The notes under the pieces were generated by a model that saw nothing but the letters and a program-made list of their open reading frames with translations, was not told where the DNA came from and searched no databases. A stretch of 64,000 nt of DNA from Pseudaminobacter soli (ex Li et al. 2025). GTDB lineage: Bacteria > Pseudomonadota > Alphaproteobacteria > Rhizobiales > Rhizobiaceae. Positions 1 through 7,455 of the stretch are shown piece by piece (the stretch's first letter is position 1; every line of letters starts with the position of its first letter). Where the stretch lies: contig NZ_PXYL01000007.1 of the NCBI RefSeq assembly GCF_003012705.1, positions 124,001-188,000 of the forward strand, given 5' to 3'. A program made the translations under genes and the position numbers.

Positions 1-31
1 CGACCGACAGACCAGGAAAGAGAGGCCGATA

Positions 32-1777
32 ATGAGCCGTTTCACGCCCAAGCCGTGGCCGCGCAAGCTGCGTTCGCAGGAATGGTACGGCGGCACCAGC
101 CGCGACGTCATCTATCACCGGGGCTGGCTGAAGAACCAGGGCCATCCGCACGACCTGTTCGACGGTCGCCCGGTGATCGGCATCCTCAACACATGGTCCG
201 ACCTCACCCCCTGCAACGGCCATCTGCGCGAGCTTGCCGAAAAGGTGAAGGCAGGCGTGTGGGAAGCCGGCGGCTTCCCGGTGGAAGTGCCGGTCTTCTC
301 GGCATCGGAGAACACTTTTCGTCCCACCGCGATGATGTTCCGCAACCTCGCGGCATTGGCCACGGAAGAGGCGATCCGCGGCCAGCCGATCGACGGCTGC
401 GTGCTGCTGGTGGGCTGCGACAAGACCACGCCGTCGCTGCTGATGGCTGCTGCCTCCTGCGACCTGCCCTCCATCGTCGTCACCGGCGGGCCGATGCTCA
501 ACGGCTGGTTCCGGGGCGAGCGCGTCGGTTCGGGCACGCATCTGTGGAAATTCTCGGAAGCCGTGAAGGCAGGCGAGATGACGCAAGCCGAATTCCTCGA
601 GGCCGAAGCCTCGATGAGCCGCTCGACGGGCGCCTGCAACACCATGGGCACGGCCTCCACCATGGCCTCGATGGCCGAGGCGCTGGGCATGGCGCTTTCC
701 GGCAATGCCGCCATTCCGGCCGTCGATTCCCGTCGCCGCGTGATGGCGCAACTCACCGGCCGGCGCATCGTGCAGATGGTCAAGGATGATCTGAAGCCGT
801 CCGACATCATGACTCGCGATGCCTTCGAGAACGCCATCCGCGTCAACGGCGCGATTGGCGGCTCGACCAACGCCGTGATCCACCTTCTGGCGATCGCCGG
901 CCGCGTCGGTATCGATCTGACGCTCGACGATTGGGACCGGCTCGGCCGCGAGGTTCCGACCATCGTCAACCTCATGCCGTCGGGCAAATATCTCATGGAA
1001 GAATTCTTCTATGCCGGCGGTCTGCCCGTCGTCATCAAGCGGCTCGGCGAATCCGGGCTGTTGAACAAGGATGCGCTGACCGTTTCCGGCGAGACGATCT
1101 GGCATGAGGTGAAGCACGTCGCCAACTACAACGAGGACGTCATTCTGCCGACTGAAAAGGCGCTGACGCAGCATGGCGGCATCGCGGTGCTGAAGGGCAA
1201 TCTCGCGCCCAATGGCGCGGTGCTGAAGCCGTCGGCGGCCTCGCCGCATCTCCTAAAGCATCGCGGCCGCGCGGTCGTCTTCGAGGACATCGACGACTAC
1301 AAGGCCAAGATCAATGACGACGCACTCGACATCGACGAGACCTGCGTCATGGTCATGAAGAACTGCGGTCCGAAGGGTTATCCGGGCATGGCCGAGGTCG
1401 GCAATATGGGCCTGCCGCCCAAGGTGCTGAAGAAGGGCATCACCGACATGGTGCGTATTTCAGACGCGCGCATGTCCGGCACGGCCTATGGCACGGTGGT
1501 GCTGCACACCTCGCCCGAGGCGGCCGTCGGCGGCCCGTTGGCGGTCGTCAGAAACGGCGACATGATCGAGATAGACGTGGCCGAGCGGAGCATCCATCTG
1601 GACATATCGGACGAAGAACTGCAGGCGCGCCTTGCCGCGTGGACGCCGAACACGCCGGCGCCACAGGGCGGCTACATGCAGATCTTCCACACCCATGTTC
1701 AGGGTGCCGACACGGGCGCGGATTTCGACTTCCTGCGCGGTTGCCGCGGCGCGCCGGTCGGTAGAGATAGTCACTGA
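32..1777 (+). CDS. IlvD/Edd-family sugar-acid dehydratase, probably L-arabonate dehydratase
   Basis: Dehydrates an aldonic acid to its 2-keto-3-deoxy derivative in oxidative pentose/hexose catabolism (cytoplasm). The 581 residues cover the whole IlvD/Edd fold. The three Fe-S ligands are visible: C61 in LTPCNGHL, C129 in GCDKTTPS and C202 in TGACNTMGTAST. D130/K131 match the Mg2+ site with its carbamylated lysine, and S482 in SDARMSGTAYG matches the catalytic serine. These positions are each two residues beyond those I recall for the Rhizobium arabonate dehydratase. The start is set by a purine-rich AGGAAAGAGAGG upstream. A galactose-dehydrogenase-like gene converges on it. Family is certain; the substrate (arabonate rather than xylonate, galactonate or dihydroxy acids) is inferred. 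Confidence 0.88.
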   Translation: MSRFTPKPWPRKLRSQEWYGGTSRDVIYHRGWLKNQGHPHDLFDGRPVIGILNTWSDLTPCNGHLRELAEKVKAGVWEAGGFPVEVPVFSASENTFRPTAMMFRNLAALATEEAIRGQPIDGCVLLVGCDKTTPSLLMAAASCDLPSIVVTGGPMLNGWFRGERVGSGTHLWKFSEAVKAGEMTQAEFLEAEASMSRSTGACNTMGTASTMASMAEALGMALSGNAAIPAVDSRRRVMAQLTGRRIVQMVKDDLKPSDIMTRDAFENAIRVNGAIGGSTNAVIHLLAIAGRVGIDLTLDDWDRLGREVPTIVNLMPSGKYLMEEFFYAGGLPVVIKRLGESGLLNKDALTVSGETIWHEVKHVANYNEDVILPTEKALTQHGGIAVLKGNLAPNGAVLKPSAASPHLLKHRGRAVVFEDIDDYKAKINDDALDIDETCVMVMKNCGPKGYPGMAEVGNMGLPPKVLKKGITDMVRISDARMSGTAYGTVVLHTSPEAAVGGPLAVVRNGDMIEIDVAERSIHLDISDEELQARLAAWTPNTPAPQGGYMQIFHTHVQGADTGADFDFLRGCRGAPVGRDSH

Positions 1778-1863
1778 GACGGAGGTGCGTGCCGCCTTTC
1801 CGGCGGGACGCTTGAATAGCAGTAGACGAACACGATACTTGCCCCACTGCATGGCTGGCCCTC

Positions 1864-1900
1864 GCTGACTAGATCCGGGTCAGCCATGCGGTCTTTTTTT
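1864..1900 (+). terminator. Possible weak terminator after the dehydratase
   Basis: A 6-bp stem (GCTGAC/GTCAGC) with a 9-base loop is followed, after eight bases, by a run of seven T. The gap between stem and T-run makes this a poor intrinsic terminator, but nothing better lies in the convergent gap. Confidence 0.3.
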
Positions 1901-1935
1901 GGGGGGCAGCGGCGGCGCCGGGGCGCGCCTCACAG

Positions 1936-2859
1936 TCAGTCGTGGAAGGCGTCCGTGACGCGCCGTTGCCCAAGCAGGAAGGCATCCGCCACATGGATCA
2001 GTGGCGACAGGTCGAAATCTGAGCCGCCGGTGCCGACAAGCTCGACGAAACGCCGATAGAGATTGCGATATTCCCTGTCGGGCTCGGCCATGCGCTGCAC
2101 GCCATCTATGGCAAGCCGGCTTCCACCATGCGAGAGCACCAGTTCGCCGCCATCGGTCGCCACGCGTATGTCCCAGGTCTGCGGGCCAGTCTGGCGCCAG
2201 TCGAATTCCGCTTCGACGGGCGCGCCCGACATCGTGCGGAAGGCCAGTGAGGCGGCGATCGGCGCGTGGCGGTTTTCCGGAAAATCCAGCGTCGAGGCAA
2301 CGAGATGCATCGGCTCCGGCAGGATGCGCGTGACGATCGACAAGGCATTGATACCGGGGTCGAAGACGCCGAGGCCGCCGGGCTCCCAGATCCATTGCTG
2401 GCCGGGGTGCCAGTGGCGCACGTCCTCCTTCCAGTCGATGCGTACGGAGCGGATGGTTTTGTCTGCCAGGAACGCCCGGGCCGGCTCGACCCCCGCAGCC
2501 TCGCGCGAATGCCATGTGGCGAAGATCGTCAGACCTTTGTCGAGCGCCATCCGGCCGAGCGCCTCGACTTCGGCTACCGACATGCCGGGCGGCTTTTCCA
2601 GCATCAGGTGCTTGCCGGCGGCAAGGGCGGCCAGCGCCTGCTCGAAGCGCCCCTGCGGCGGCGTGCAGAGCGAAATAGCGTCGACCGCCGTGTCGCTTGC
2701 CAGAAGCGCGTCGACGTCGTGGAAATAGGGCAGGTCCGGCAGCCCGGCATTGCGGCTCGCGATGGCGGTAAGTTCGATGCCTTCCGTCGCCGCGATGGCC
2801 GGAAGATGCTGGTCGCGCGCGATCTTCCCAAGGCCGACAAGGCCCAGTCTGATGGTCAT
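1936..2859 (-). CDS. Gfo/Idh/MocA-family oxidoreductase, galactose 1-dehydrogenase-like
   Basis: NAD(P)-dependent sugar dehydrogenase, 307 aa. The N-terminus MTIRLGLVGLGKIARDQHLP carries the Rossmann GxGxxA-type motif and, as I remember it, resembles bacterial D-galactose 1-dehydrogenase. The family EKP motif follows in LMLEKPPG (about residue 95). The start is the ATG at 2859, 33 bases inside the longest frame, because GGGAAGAG precedes it. It converges on the arabonate-dehydratase-like gene; the same first enzyme can oxidise galactose and L-arabinose, so the two could act in one pathway. Exact substrate is inferred. Confidence 0.8.
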   Translation of the reverse strand: MTIRLGLVGLGKIARDQHLPAIAATEGIELTAIASRNAGLPDLPYFHDVDALLASDTAVDAISLCTPPQGRFEQALAALAAGKHLMLEKPPGMSVAEVEALGRMALDKGLTIFATWHSREAAGVEPARAFLADKTIRSVRIDWKEDVRHWHPGQQWIWEPGGLGVFDPGINALSIVTRILPEPMHLVASTLDFPENRHAPIAASLAFRTMSGAPVEAEFDWRQTGPQTWDIRVATDGGELVLSHGGSRLAIDGVQRMAEPDREYRNLYRRFVELVGTGGSDFDLSPLIHVADAFLLGQRRVTDAFHD

Positions 2860-3019
2860 GAATTTTCTCTTCCCTGGCGGAGGTCCTCTCAAAAGTCATA
2901 CTAATTTTTCGGGAAGAACATCGTCAACCGCTTGCCCTGAAAACACGATGTTTTTCAACGTAGTGCGAACCATTGCCAAGGCTCGACGCAGCACCGTTCC
3001 ACCGAGACCTCATCGTCGG

Positions 3020-4441
3020 TTACACGTCGTAATAGAGCACGAACTCGTAAGGATGCGGCCTTATGCGCATCTCTTCGACGTCGTGTGCGCGCTTGTAGCC
3101 GATATAGGTCTCAAGGACGTCGATGGTGAACACGTCGTGCGAAAGCAGGAATTTGTCGTCCGCCTGCAGCGCGTCAAGCGCGGCATCGAGCGAGCCCGGT
3201 GTCGAAGGGATGCGGGCACGTTCCACCGGCGGCAGATCGTAGAGGTTCTTGTCGATCGGCTCGCCCGGATCGAGACGGGTGCGAATGCCGTCGATGCCTG
3301 CCATCAGCATCGCCGCGAAGGCCAGATACGGGTTGCAGGAAGGGTCAGGGCAACGGAACTCCACGCGCCTGGCCTTGGGGTCGGGCGTATACATCGGGAT
3401 CCGGCACGCGGCCGAACGGTTGCGCCGCGAATAGCCCAGATTGACCGGTGCCTCGAAGCCGGGCACGAGTCGCCGGTAGGAATTGACGGTCGGGGCGCAG
3501 ATGCCGAGCAGGGCGGGCGCATGCTTGAGCAACCCACCGATGTAATAGCGCATCAGGTCGCTGGAGCCGGCATAGCCGTCGCCGGCAAAGATCGGGCGGC
3601 TGTTCTGCCAGATGCTCTGGTGCACATGCATGCCCGAGCCGTTGTCGCCAAACAGGGGCTTGGGCATGAAGGTGGCGGTCATGCCACGGCTGCGGGCAAC
3701 GTTTTTGACGACGTATTTGTAGATCATCACATTGTCGGCCATGCGCGTCAGGCTCGCGAACCGCATGTCGATCTCGCCCTGGCCCCCGGTCGCTACCTCA
3801 TGGTGATGCGCTTCGACCGGAATGCCGATGTCTTCCAGAAGCCTCACCATTTCTGTGCGGGCGTCCTGCAAAGTGTCGGCCGGCGGCACGGGGAAATAGC
3901 CTTCTTTTGGACGCAGCTTGTGCCCGAGGCCCAATCCCTCGTGGCCGTTCCAGTTCGCCTCGGTCGCGTCGATGTCATAGTAGGCGTAGTTGGTGCCCTG
4001 GTCGTAATGGACCTCGTTGAAGACGAAGAATTCGAGCTCGGGGCCGAAATAGGAGGTATCGCCGATCCCGGTTGCCGTGAGGTGAGTTTCGGCCTTCTGG
4101 GCGATGTAGCGGGCGTCGCGGCTGTAGGGCTGGGCGTTGATCGGATCCAGGATGTTGCAGATCATGACCAGCGTCGGCGCCTCGGTGAACGGGTCCAGGA
4201 ACGCCGTGGTCGGATCCGGCACGACGAGCATGTCGCTTTCCTGGATTTCCTGGAAGCCGCGGATGGAGGAGCCGTCGAAGCCGATGCCATCGGCGAAGCT
4301 GTCCGGGGTGATCGTCTGTGGCGGCACGGAAAAATGCTGCCACAGACCGGGCAGGTCCACGAACCGCAGATCGACCATCTCGATCTGCTCGTCCTTGATG
4401 ATCTTCAGGACGTCGTCAGGATTGGCGCAGTTGTAAGGCAT
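3020..4441 (-). CDS. glnA: Glutamine synthetase, type I
   Basis: Makes glutamine from glutamate, ammonia and ATP; cytoplasmic dodecamer. The 473 residues match GSI length. Visible signatures are FDGSSI (55-60), GPELEFFVF (133-141), the metal-binding GSGMHVHQS (268-276), NRSAACRIP (341-349) and the adenylylation loop KNLYDLPP with Y401, so adenylyltransferase control is possible. The segment [13 protein letters not shown] resembles actinobacterial-type GSI more than the usual rhizobial GlnA (SIAGWKAINESDM by memory), so this may be a second GS. AGGGAAAGGAAG precedes the ATG. It lies 15 bases downstream of the ybaK-like gene and is probably co-transcribed with it, with no glnB nearby. Confidence 0.92.
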   Translation of the reverse strand: MPYNCANPDDVLKIIKDEQIEMVDLRFVDLPGLWQHFSVPPQTITPDSFADGIGFDGSSIRGFQEIQESDMLVVPDPTTAFLDPFTEAPTLVMICNILDPINAQPYSRDARYIAQKAETHLTATGIGDTSYFGPELEFFVFNEVHYDQGTNYAYYDIDATEANWNGHEGLGLGHKLRPKEGYFPVPPADTLQDARTEMVRLLEDIGIPVEAHHHEVATGGQGEIDMRFASLTRMADNVMIYKYVVKNVARSRGMTATFMPKPLFGDNGSGMHVHQSIWQNSRPIFAGDGYAGSSDLMRYYIGGLLKHAPALLGICAPTVNSYRRLVPGFEAPVNLGYSRRNRSAACRIPMYTPDPKARRVEFRCPDPSCNPYLAFAAMLMAGIDGIRTRLDPGEPIDKNLYDLPPVERARIPSTPGSLDAALDALQADDKFLLSHDVFTIDVLETYIGYKRAHDVEEMRIRPHPYEFVLYYDV

Positions 4442-4456
4442 TGGCGCTTCCTTTCC

Positions 4457-4931
4457 CTATCTGGAGCGGGCGCTGAACCGTCCGTGGGGTGCTTCCTCGG
4501 TAAGTCGTGCGAACTGGGCCTGCCTCATGTGGACAAGCGTGGCGTGGTCGCCGCCCTCGAAATAGACTTCTGGCCGCTGAAAGGATTTTGTCTTCGATGA
4601 TGACGTCCAGCCCGTAGCATTCGCCGATCGCGGGCACCGCGCCATGCGTGCAATCCGGAATCAGCTGATCGAGCTCATGCTCCGAGGCGAGCGCGAACTT
4701 CTCTCCTAAAGACGCCTTGAGACCGCTTAGACGAAGGCGACTGGAGGCCGGCAGGACGGCGAGGAGATAGCCGTCGCGACCGCGCAGCACCACGGCTTTG
4801 GCCAGCCAGCCAGCCGGAATGTGGCACGCATGGGCAGTTGCGATCGAGGAACTGGTCGGCTTGTGCTCGACCAGGTCGTACTCGGCGCCCTTGCGTTCGA
4901 GATGCGCCTGCAGCGTCGGAGCAATGGTCAT
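4457..4931 (-). pseudogene. YbaK/EbsC-type aminoacyl-tRNA deacylase, frameshifted
   Basis: The family hydrolyses mischarged aminoacyl-tRNA. The frame from ATG 4931 (GGGAGGGTGAGG upstream) reads the YbaK core through GECYGLDVIIEDK and then leaves the family. The expected ending, PEVYFEGGDHATLVHM, continues in another frame to a stop at 4457. The full span is 475 bases, one more than a multiple of three, so one extra base explains it. The likeliest place is the run of four A (minus strand) at 4586-4589: removing one A joins both halves into about 157 residues. This could be a young pseudogene, an error in the sequence, or slippage during expression. It sits directly upstream of glnA. Confidence 0.75.
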
Positions 4932-5401
4932 GGCCTCACCCTCCCAGGTGAGCACCGGCATCGGGTCGTTGGACCTCACAATGCATAGTTGTTTTTATGA
5001 TACATCGCGGGCGCCCGCCTTACTACCGTTCAATGCCGGACACGGCTGAGCACGCGGATGCGGATCCGATCAAGGATGCCGCGCGACAGGACGGGGGGGA
5101 TTCGGCAGCTCACCGCTCCCGCAAAGCGAGAAGTTCGCATGATGCGAATCGCGAGTGATCTGTCATCGAATCGCGAGTGGTCGGTGGCGAGCGAGGTGAT
5201 TCCGATTCTCTTCGGCCCCGCGGATAGCTCAACAGAAGCACGCTGCGTTCTAAGCCGCGTCAGCGTACCGGGATAGGGGGGAACTCGCGCCCCCGCAAAG
5301 CCATTGGATTTCCTCGCATTGCGAGTTCAGGCACAGCAAGGGAACTTCCGGCCTGAGTGCTGCCGGTGTCGCTAATTCTGGAGTTTTATGGGGAAGGAGA
5401 G
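4932..5401. other. Gap with operator-like repeats, no supported gene
   Basis: About 470 bases between the ybaK-like start and tRNA-Glu. Short open frames here (for example 5058-5276 plus) match nothing I recognise and have no clear ribosome binding site. The stretch holds the palindrome and direct repeats listed separately at 5134-5179. Confidence 0.5.
5134..5179. repeat. Palindrome plus 13-bp direct repeat, operator-like
   Basis: TTCGCAT-G-ATGCGAA at 5134-5148 is a perfect 7-bp inverted repeat. It overlaps the first of two identical 13-mers CGAATCGCGAGTG (5145-5157 and 5167-5179) whose starts are 22 bp apart, about two turns of the helix. This layout is typical of a regulator binding site, but no neighbouring gene identifies the regulator. 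Confidence 0.4.
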
Positions 5402-5476
5402 TGGTACGCCCAAGGGGAATCGAACCCCTGTTACCGCCGTGAAAGGGCGGTGTCCTAACCGCTAGACGATGGGCGC
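5402..5476 (-). tRNA. tRNA-Glu (UUC)
   Basis: Read on the minus strand, the acceptor arms GCGCCCA and TGGGCGT pair over seven positions with a G-U at the end. The anticodon arm is CCGCC-CTTTCAC-GGCGG, giving anticodon TTC (complement of 5441-5443). The T arm contains GGTTCGATTCC. A73 is followed by an encoded CCA (complement of 5402-5404). The sequence fits alphaproteobacterial tRNA-Glu. Confidence 0.96.
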
Positions 5477-5550
5477 GCGGTGTTGATGGGCGCCTTATAG
5501 TCAGCGAAATCGTGGTCGGCAACCCGTCTTTGAAATCTTTTCCAACTTTT

Positions 5551-5880
5551 TTTCGCAGACCATCTGCGAGGGCGGCAACGCGGTTCCAGTCGCGCTCCGG
5601 AGGCACGTCCACATGCACGAAATTGGTGTGGCAATAGGGCCGACGCCGCCGTGCCGGGCATGGTGCGGCCCCAATTGGACAGCTCCCATTTGCTGACGCC
5701 TTCGATCTGGATGTCGGCAGCGGCGCAAAATATGTGCGGCGAGAGTTCCTCGCGCCCCTGGCACGGCGGCTGTTAAGAGGGGCTGCGATAGCCGGAGGTG
5801 ACGACGATCTAGCCGCCTAGCGCTGCTCGATCGTCTTGAGCATGCGCACCAGCGACGGATTCAAGCGGGCGACGTCGAAG
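5551..5880 (-). pseudogene. Decayed tandem copy of the 3' end of the M15-like gene
   Basis: This stretch repeats 5885-6215, the last third of the next gene, at an offset of 333-334 bp with many substitutions. Shared landmarks include TTCCAGTCGCGCTCCGG (5584 and 5918) and GCTGCTCGATCGTCTTGAGC (5822 and 6156). The copy has lost the original stop (TAG at 5893-5895 is TGG here), has a one-base deletion in the codons for the HVDV motif region, and contains in-frame stops such as the TAG near 5812. It has no start of its own. It is a dead fragment left by tandem duplication, lying between the live gene and tRNA-Glu. Confidence 0.85.
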
Positions 5881-5892
5881 CTTTTCCGCAGA

Positions 5893-7233
5893 CTATTTGC
5901 GACGGCGGCAGCGCCAGTTCCAGTCGCGCTCCGGACCCACGTCCACATGCACGGAATCGGTGTGGCAATAGGTGCCAACGCCGCCACGGCCGGGCATGGT
6001 GCGGACGTAATTGGCCAGCTCCCACTTACTGACGCCTTCGATCTGGATGTCGGCGGCGGCGCAATACATGTGCAGCGAGTTCTTTGCGCCTCTGGCGCGG
6101 CGATTGTGGGACGGGCTGCGATAGCCGGAAGTGACGACGATCTTGCCGCTATAATGCTGCTCGATCGTCTTGAGCATGCGCACCAGCGATGGCTTCAGGC
6201 AGGCGACGTCGACGTTTTCGCTCTGGCGCAGCAGGCCGTTGGGGGCCAGGCGCGCCATGCCGGCAGCCGAGGCAACCTGAACCGGGCCGCCGTCCTCTTC
6301 CTCGTGAAGGTCGACGTCGCTGTCGTCATCGATCCCCGACTTGCGCCGAATCTCGAAGAGAGCCGTCTGGCGCACACCGGGCAGCCCGATGTCGCTGCCG
6401 GTCGATGCAACAAGCGAAGCCGGCTTTGCCGTTGATTCGGCCGAGGCAAGCTGGATGAGGGGTTTTGCGGGCGCTTCCGGCTCGACAGGTGTGGGTGCAG
6501 CCGTGGCTTCGATCAGCGGCTTGGCCGCCGGCAGGCCGGGCGCGGCGCTGGCGACAAGCGGCTTGGCTATCGCTGTGGTGGGCGCGCCGCGGCTCGAAGC
6601 GGCCGGCGACGCCGACGACGACGCGGAAGACGCGCCGAAAAGCGAGGCGAGGAAGCCTTTTTTCTTCGGAGATTCGGGCGCAGCGTTCTGCGGTTCTCCG
6701 GCAGTCACATAGACCGGATTGTTCATTTCGGCAGCTGACGCCACCTGCACAGGTTGCGCGGGCGCGGCTTCGGCTTGTGTCTCCACCGGCTTGGCGGCAG
6801 ACACCGGAGCCTGAGCAAGTACTGCCGGTTGCTCGGCCGGCTGTTGGGCAGCTGCCGCCAGACGCGCGGCTGCCGCTTCAGCCTCCACGGCCTGCTGCAG
6901 CGATATGGTGCCCGTTCCGCTCAGCGCCGGTCTTGCCGTTGGGAGATAGGCGACAGCCACCGGCAAAGGCTGATCGCTGTCATCCATCACGGTTGCCAGG
7001 GCCGTGCCGGCAACATCTGTGGTCTGGGCTGTTTCGGCGGTTGCGGGCGCCGCTACGCCTGCGGCGGTTTCCGTCGCCGGATGGGCGGCGGTTGATTGCG
7101 CATTGAAGCCGGGCGCTCCGAAATCGAGATTGGGATCGTTTGTGGAGGTGCAGGACCCGAGGAGAAGCGAGCAGAGTACAGCCAGAACGGCACGGCCTTC
7201 CCGTTTCGCAAAGCGAGTGCCTGCTGGAGTCAA
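5893..7233 (-). CDS. Lipoprotein with C-terminal M15/DUF882 peptidase-like domain
   Basis: Probable cell-envelope murein peptidase or binding protein, 446 aa. The N-terminus has a basic start, a hydrophobic stretch and the lipobox LLGSC (C about 28). Residues about 40-320 are Ala/Pro-rich and low in complexity. The last 120 residues are a YcbK/DUF882-like M15 domain: SGYRSPSHNRRARG, then the zinc motif HMYCAAAD (H-x6-D) and finally HVDVG. The start is TTG at 7233 with AAGGGGA just upstream; no ATG fits. The 3' end has been tandemly duplicated next door, and that copy is dead. Enzyme activity is inferred from the conserved zinc residues. Confidence 0.8.
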   Translation of the reverse strand: MTPAGTRFAKREGRAVLAVLCSLLLGSCTSTNDPNLDFGAPGFNAQSTAAHPATETAAGVAAPATAETAQTTDVAGTALATVMDDSDQPLPVAVAYLPTARPALSGTGTISLQQAVEAEAAAARLAAAAQQPAEQPAVLAQAPVSAAKPVETQAEAAPAQPVQVASAAEMNNPVYVTAGEPQNAAPESPKKKGFLASLFGASSASSSASPAASSRGAPTTAIAKPLVASAAPGLPAAKPLIEATAAPTPVEPEAPAKPLIQLASAESTAKPASLVASTGSDIGLPGVRQTALFEIRRKSGIDDDSDVDLHEEEDGGPVQVASAAGMARLAPNGLLRQSENVDVACLKPSLVRMLKTIEQHYSGKIVVTSGYRSPSHNRRARGAKNSLHMYCAAADIQIEGVSKWELANYVRTMPGRGGVGTYCHTDSVHVDVGPERDWNWRCRRRK

Positions 7234-7455
7234 ACCCGTCCCCTTGTGTCGTTTCGGCGCCGCTACGCCCTGGCTACGGCAGCAATTCTCAAAATCGAAG
7301 TTAAATGCTTCCGCAGCCGGTATCAGACCTGACGAATCTGCAACCCTTATAAGTCCAGAATCGAGCTAGGGTTGAATTAAGGCAAGAACATGTTTGCCGC
7401 GCCACCATTTCGCCCTGTTTTGCGGCAGGGTCAATTCACCACACATTACAATGTG

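Noticed and set aside
2750-4600. 616-codon plus-strand open frame across glnA
   Set aside because: It is antisense to an intact glutamine synthetase; high GC creates long shadow frames.
5220-5275. Possible tRNA-Arg-like remnant (TAGCTCAA, then TTCTAAG)
   Set aside because: The stems do not pair consistently, and the acceptor and T arms are missing.
5058-5276. 72-codon plus-strand open frame in the gap before tRNA-Glu
   Set aside because: It has no ribosome binding site, no family resemblance, and runs through the operator-like repeats.
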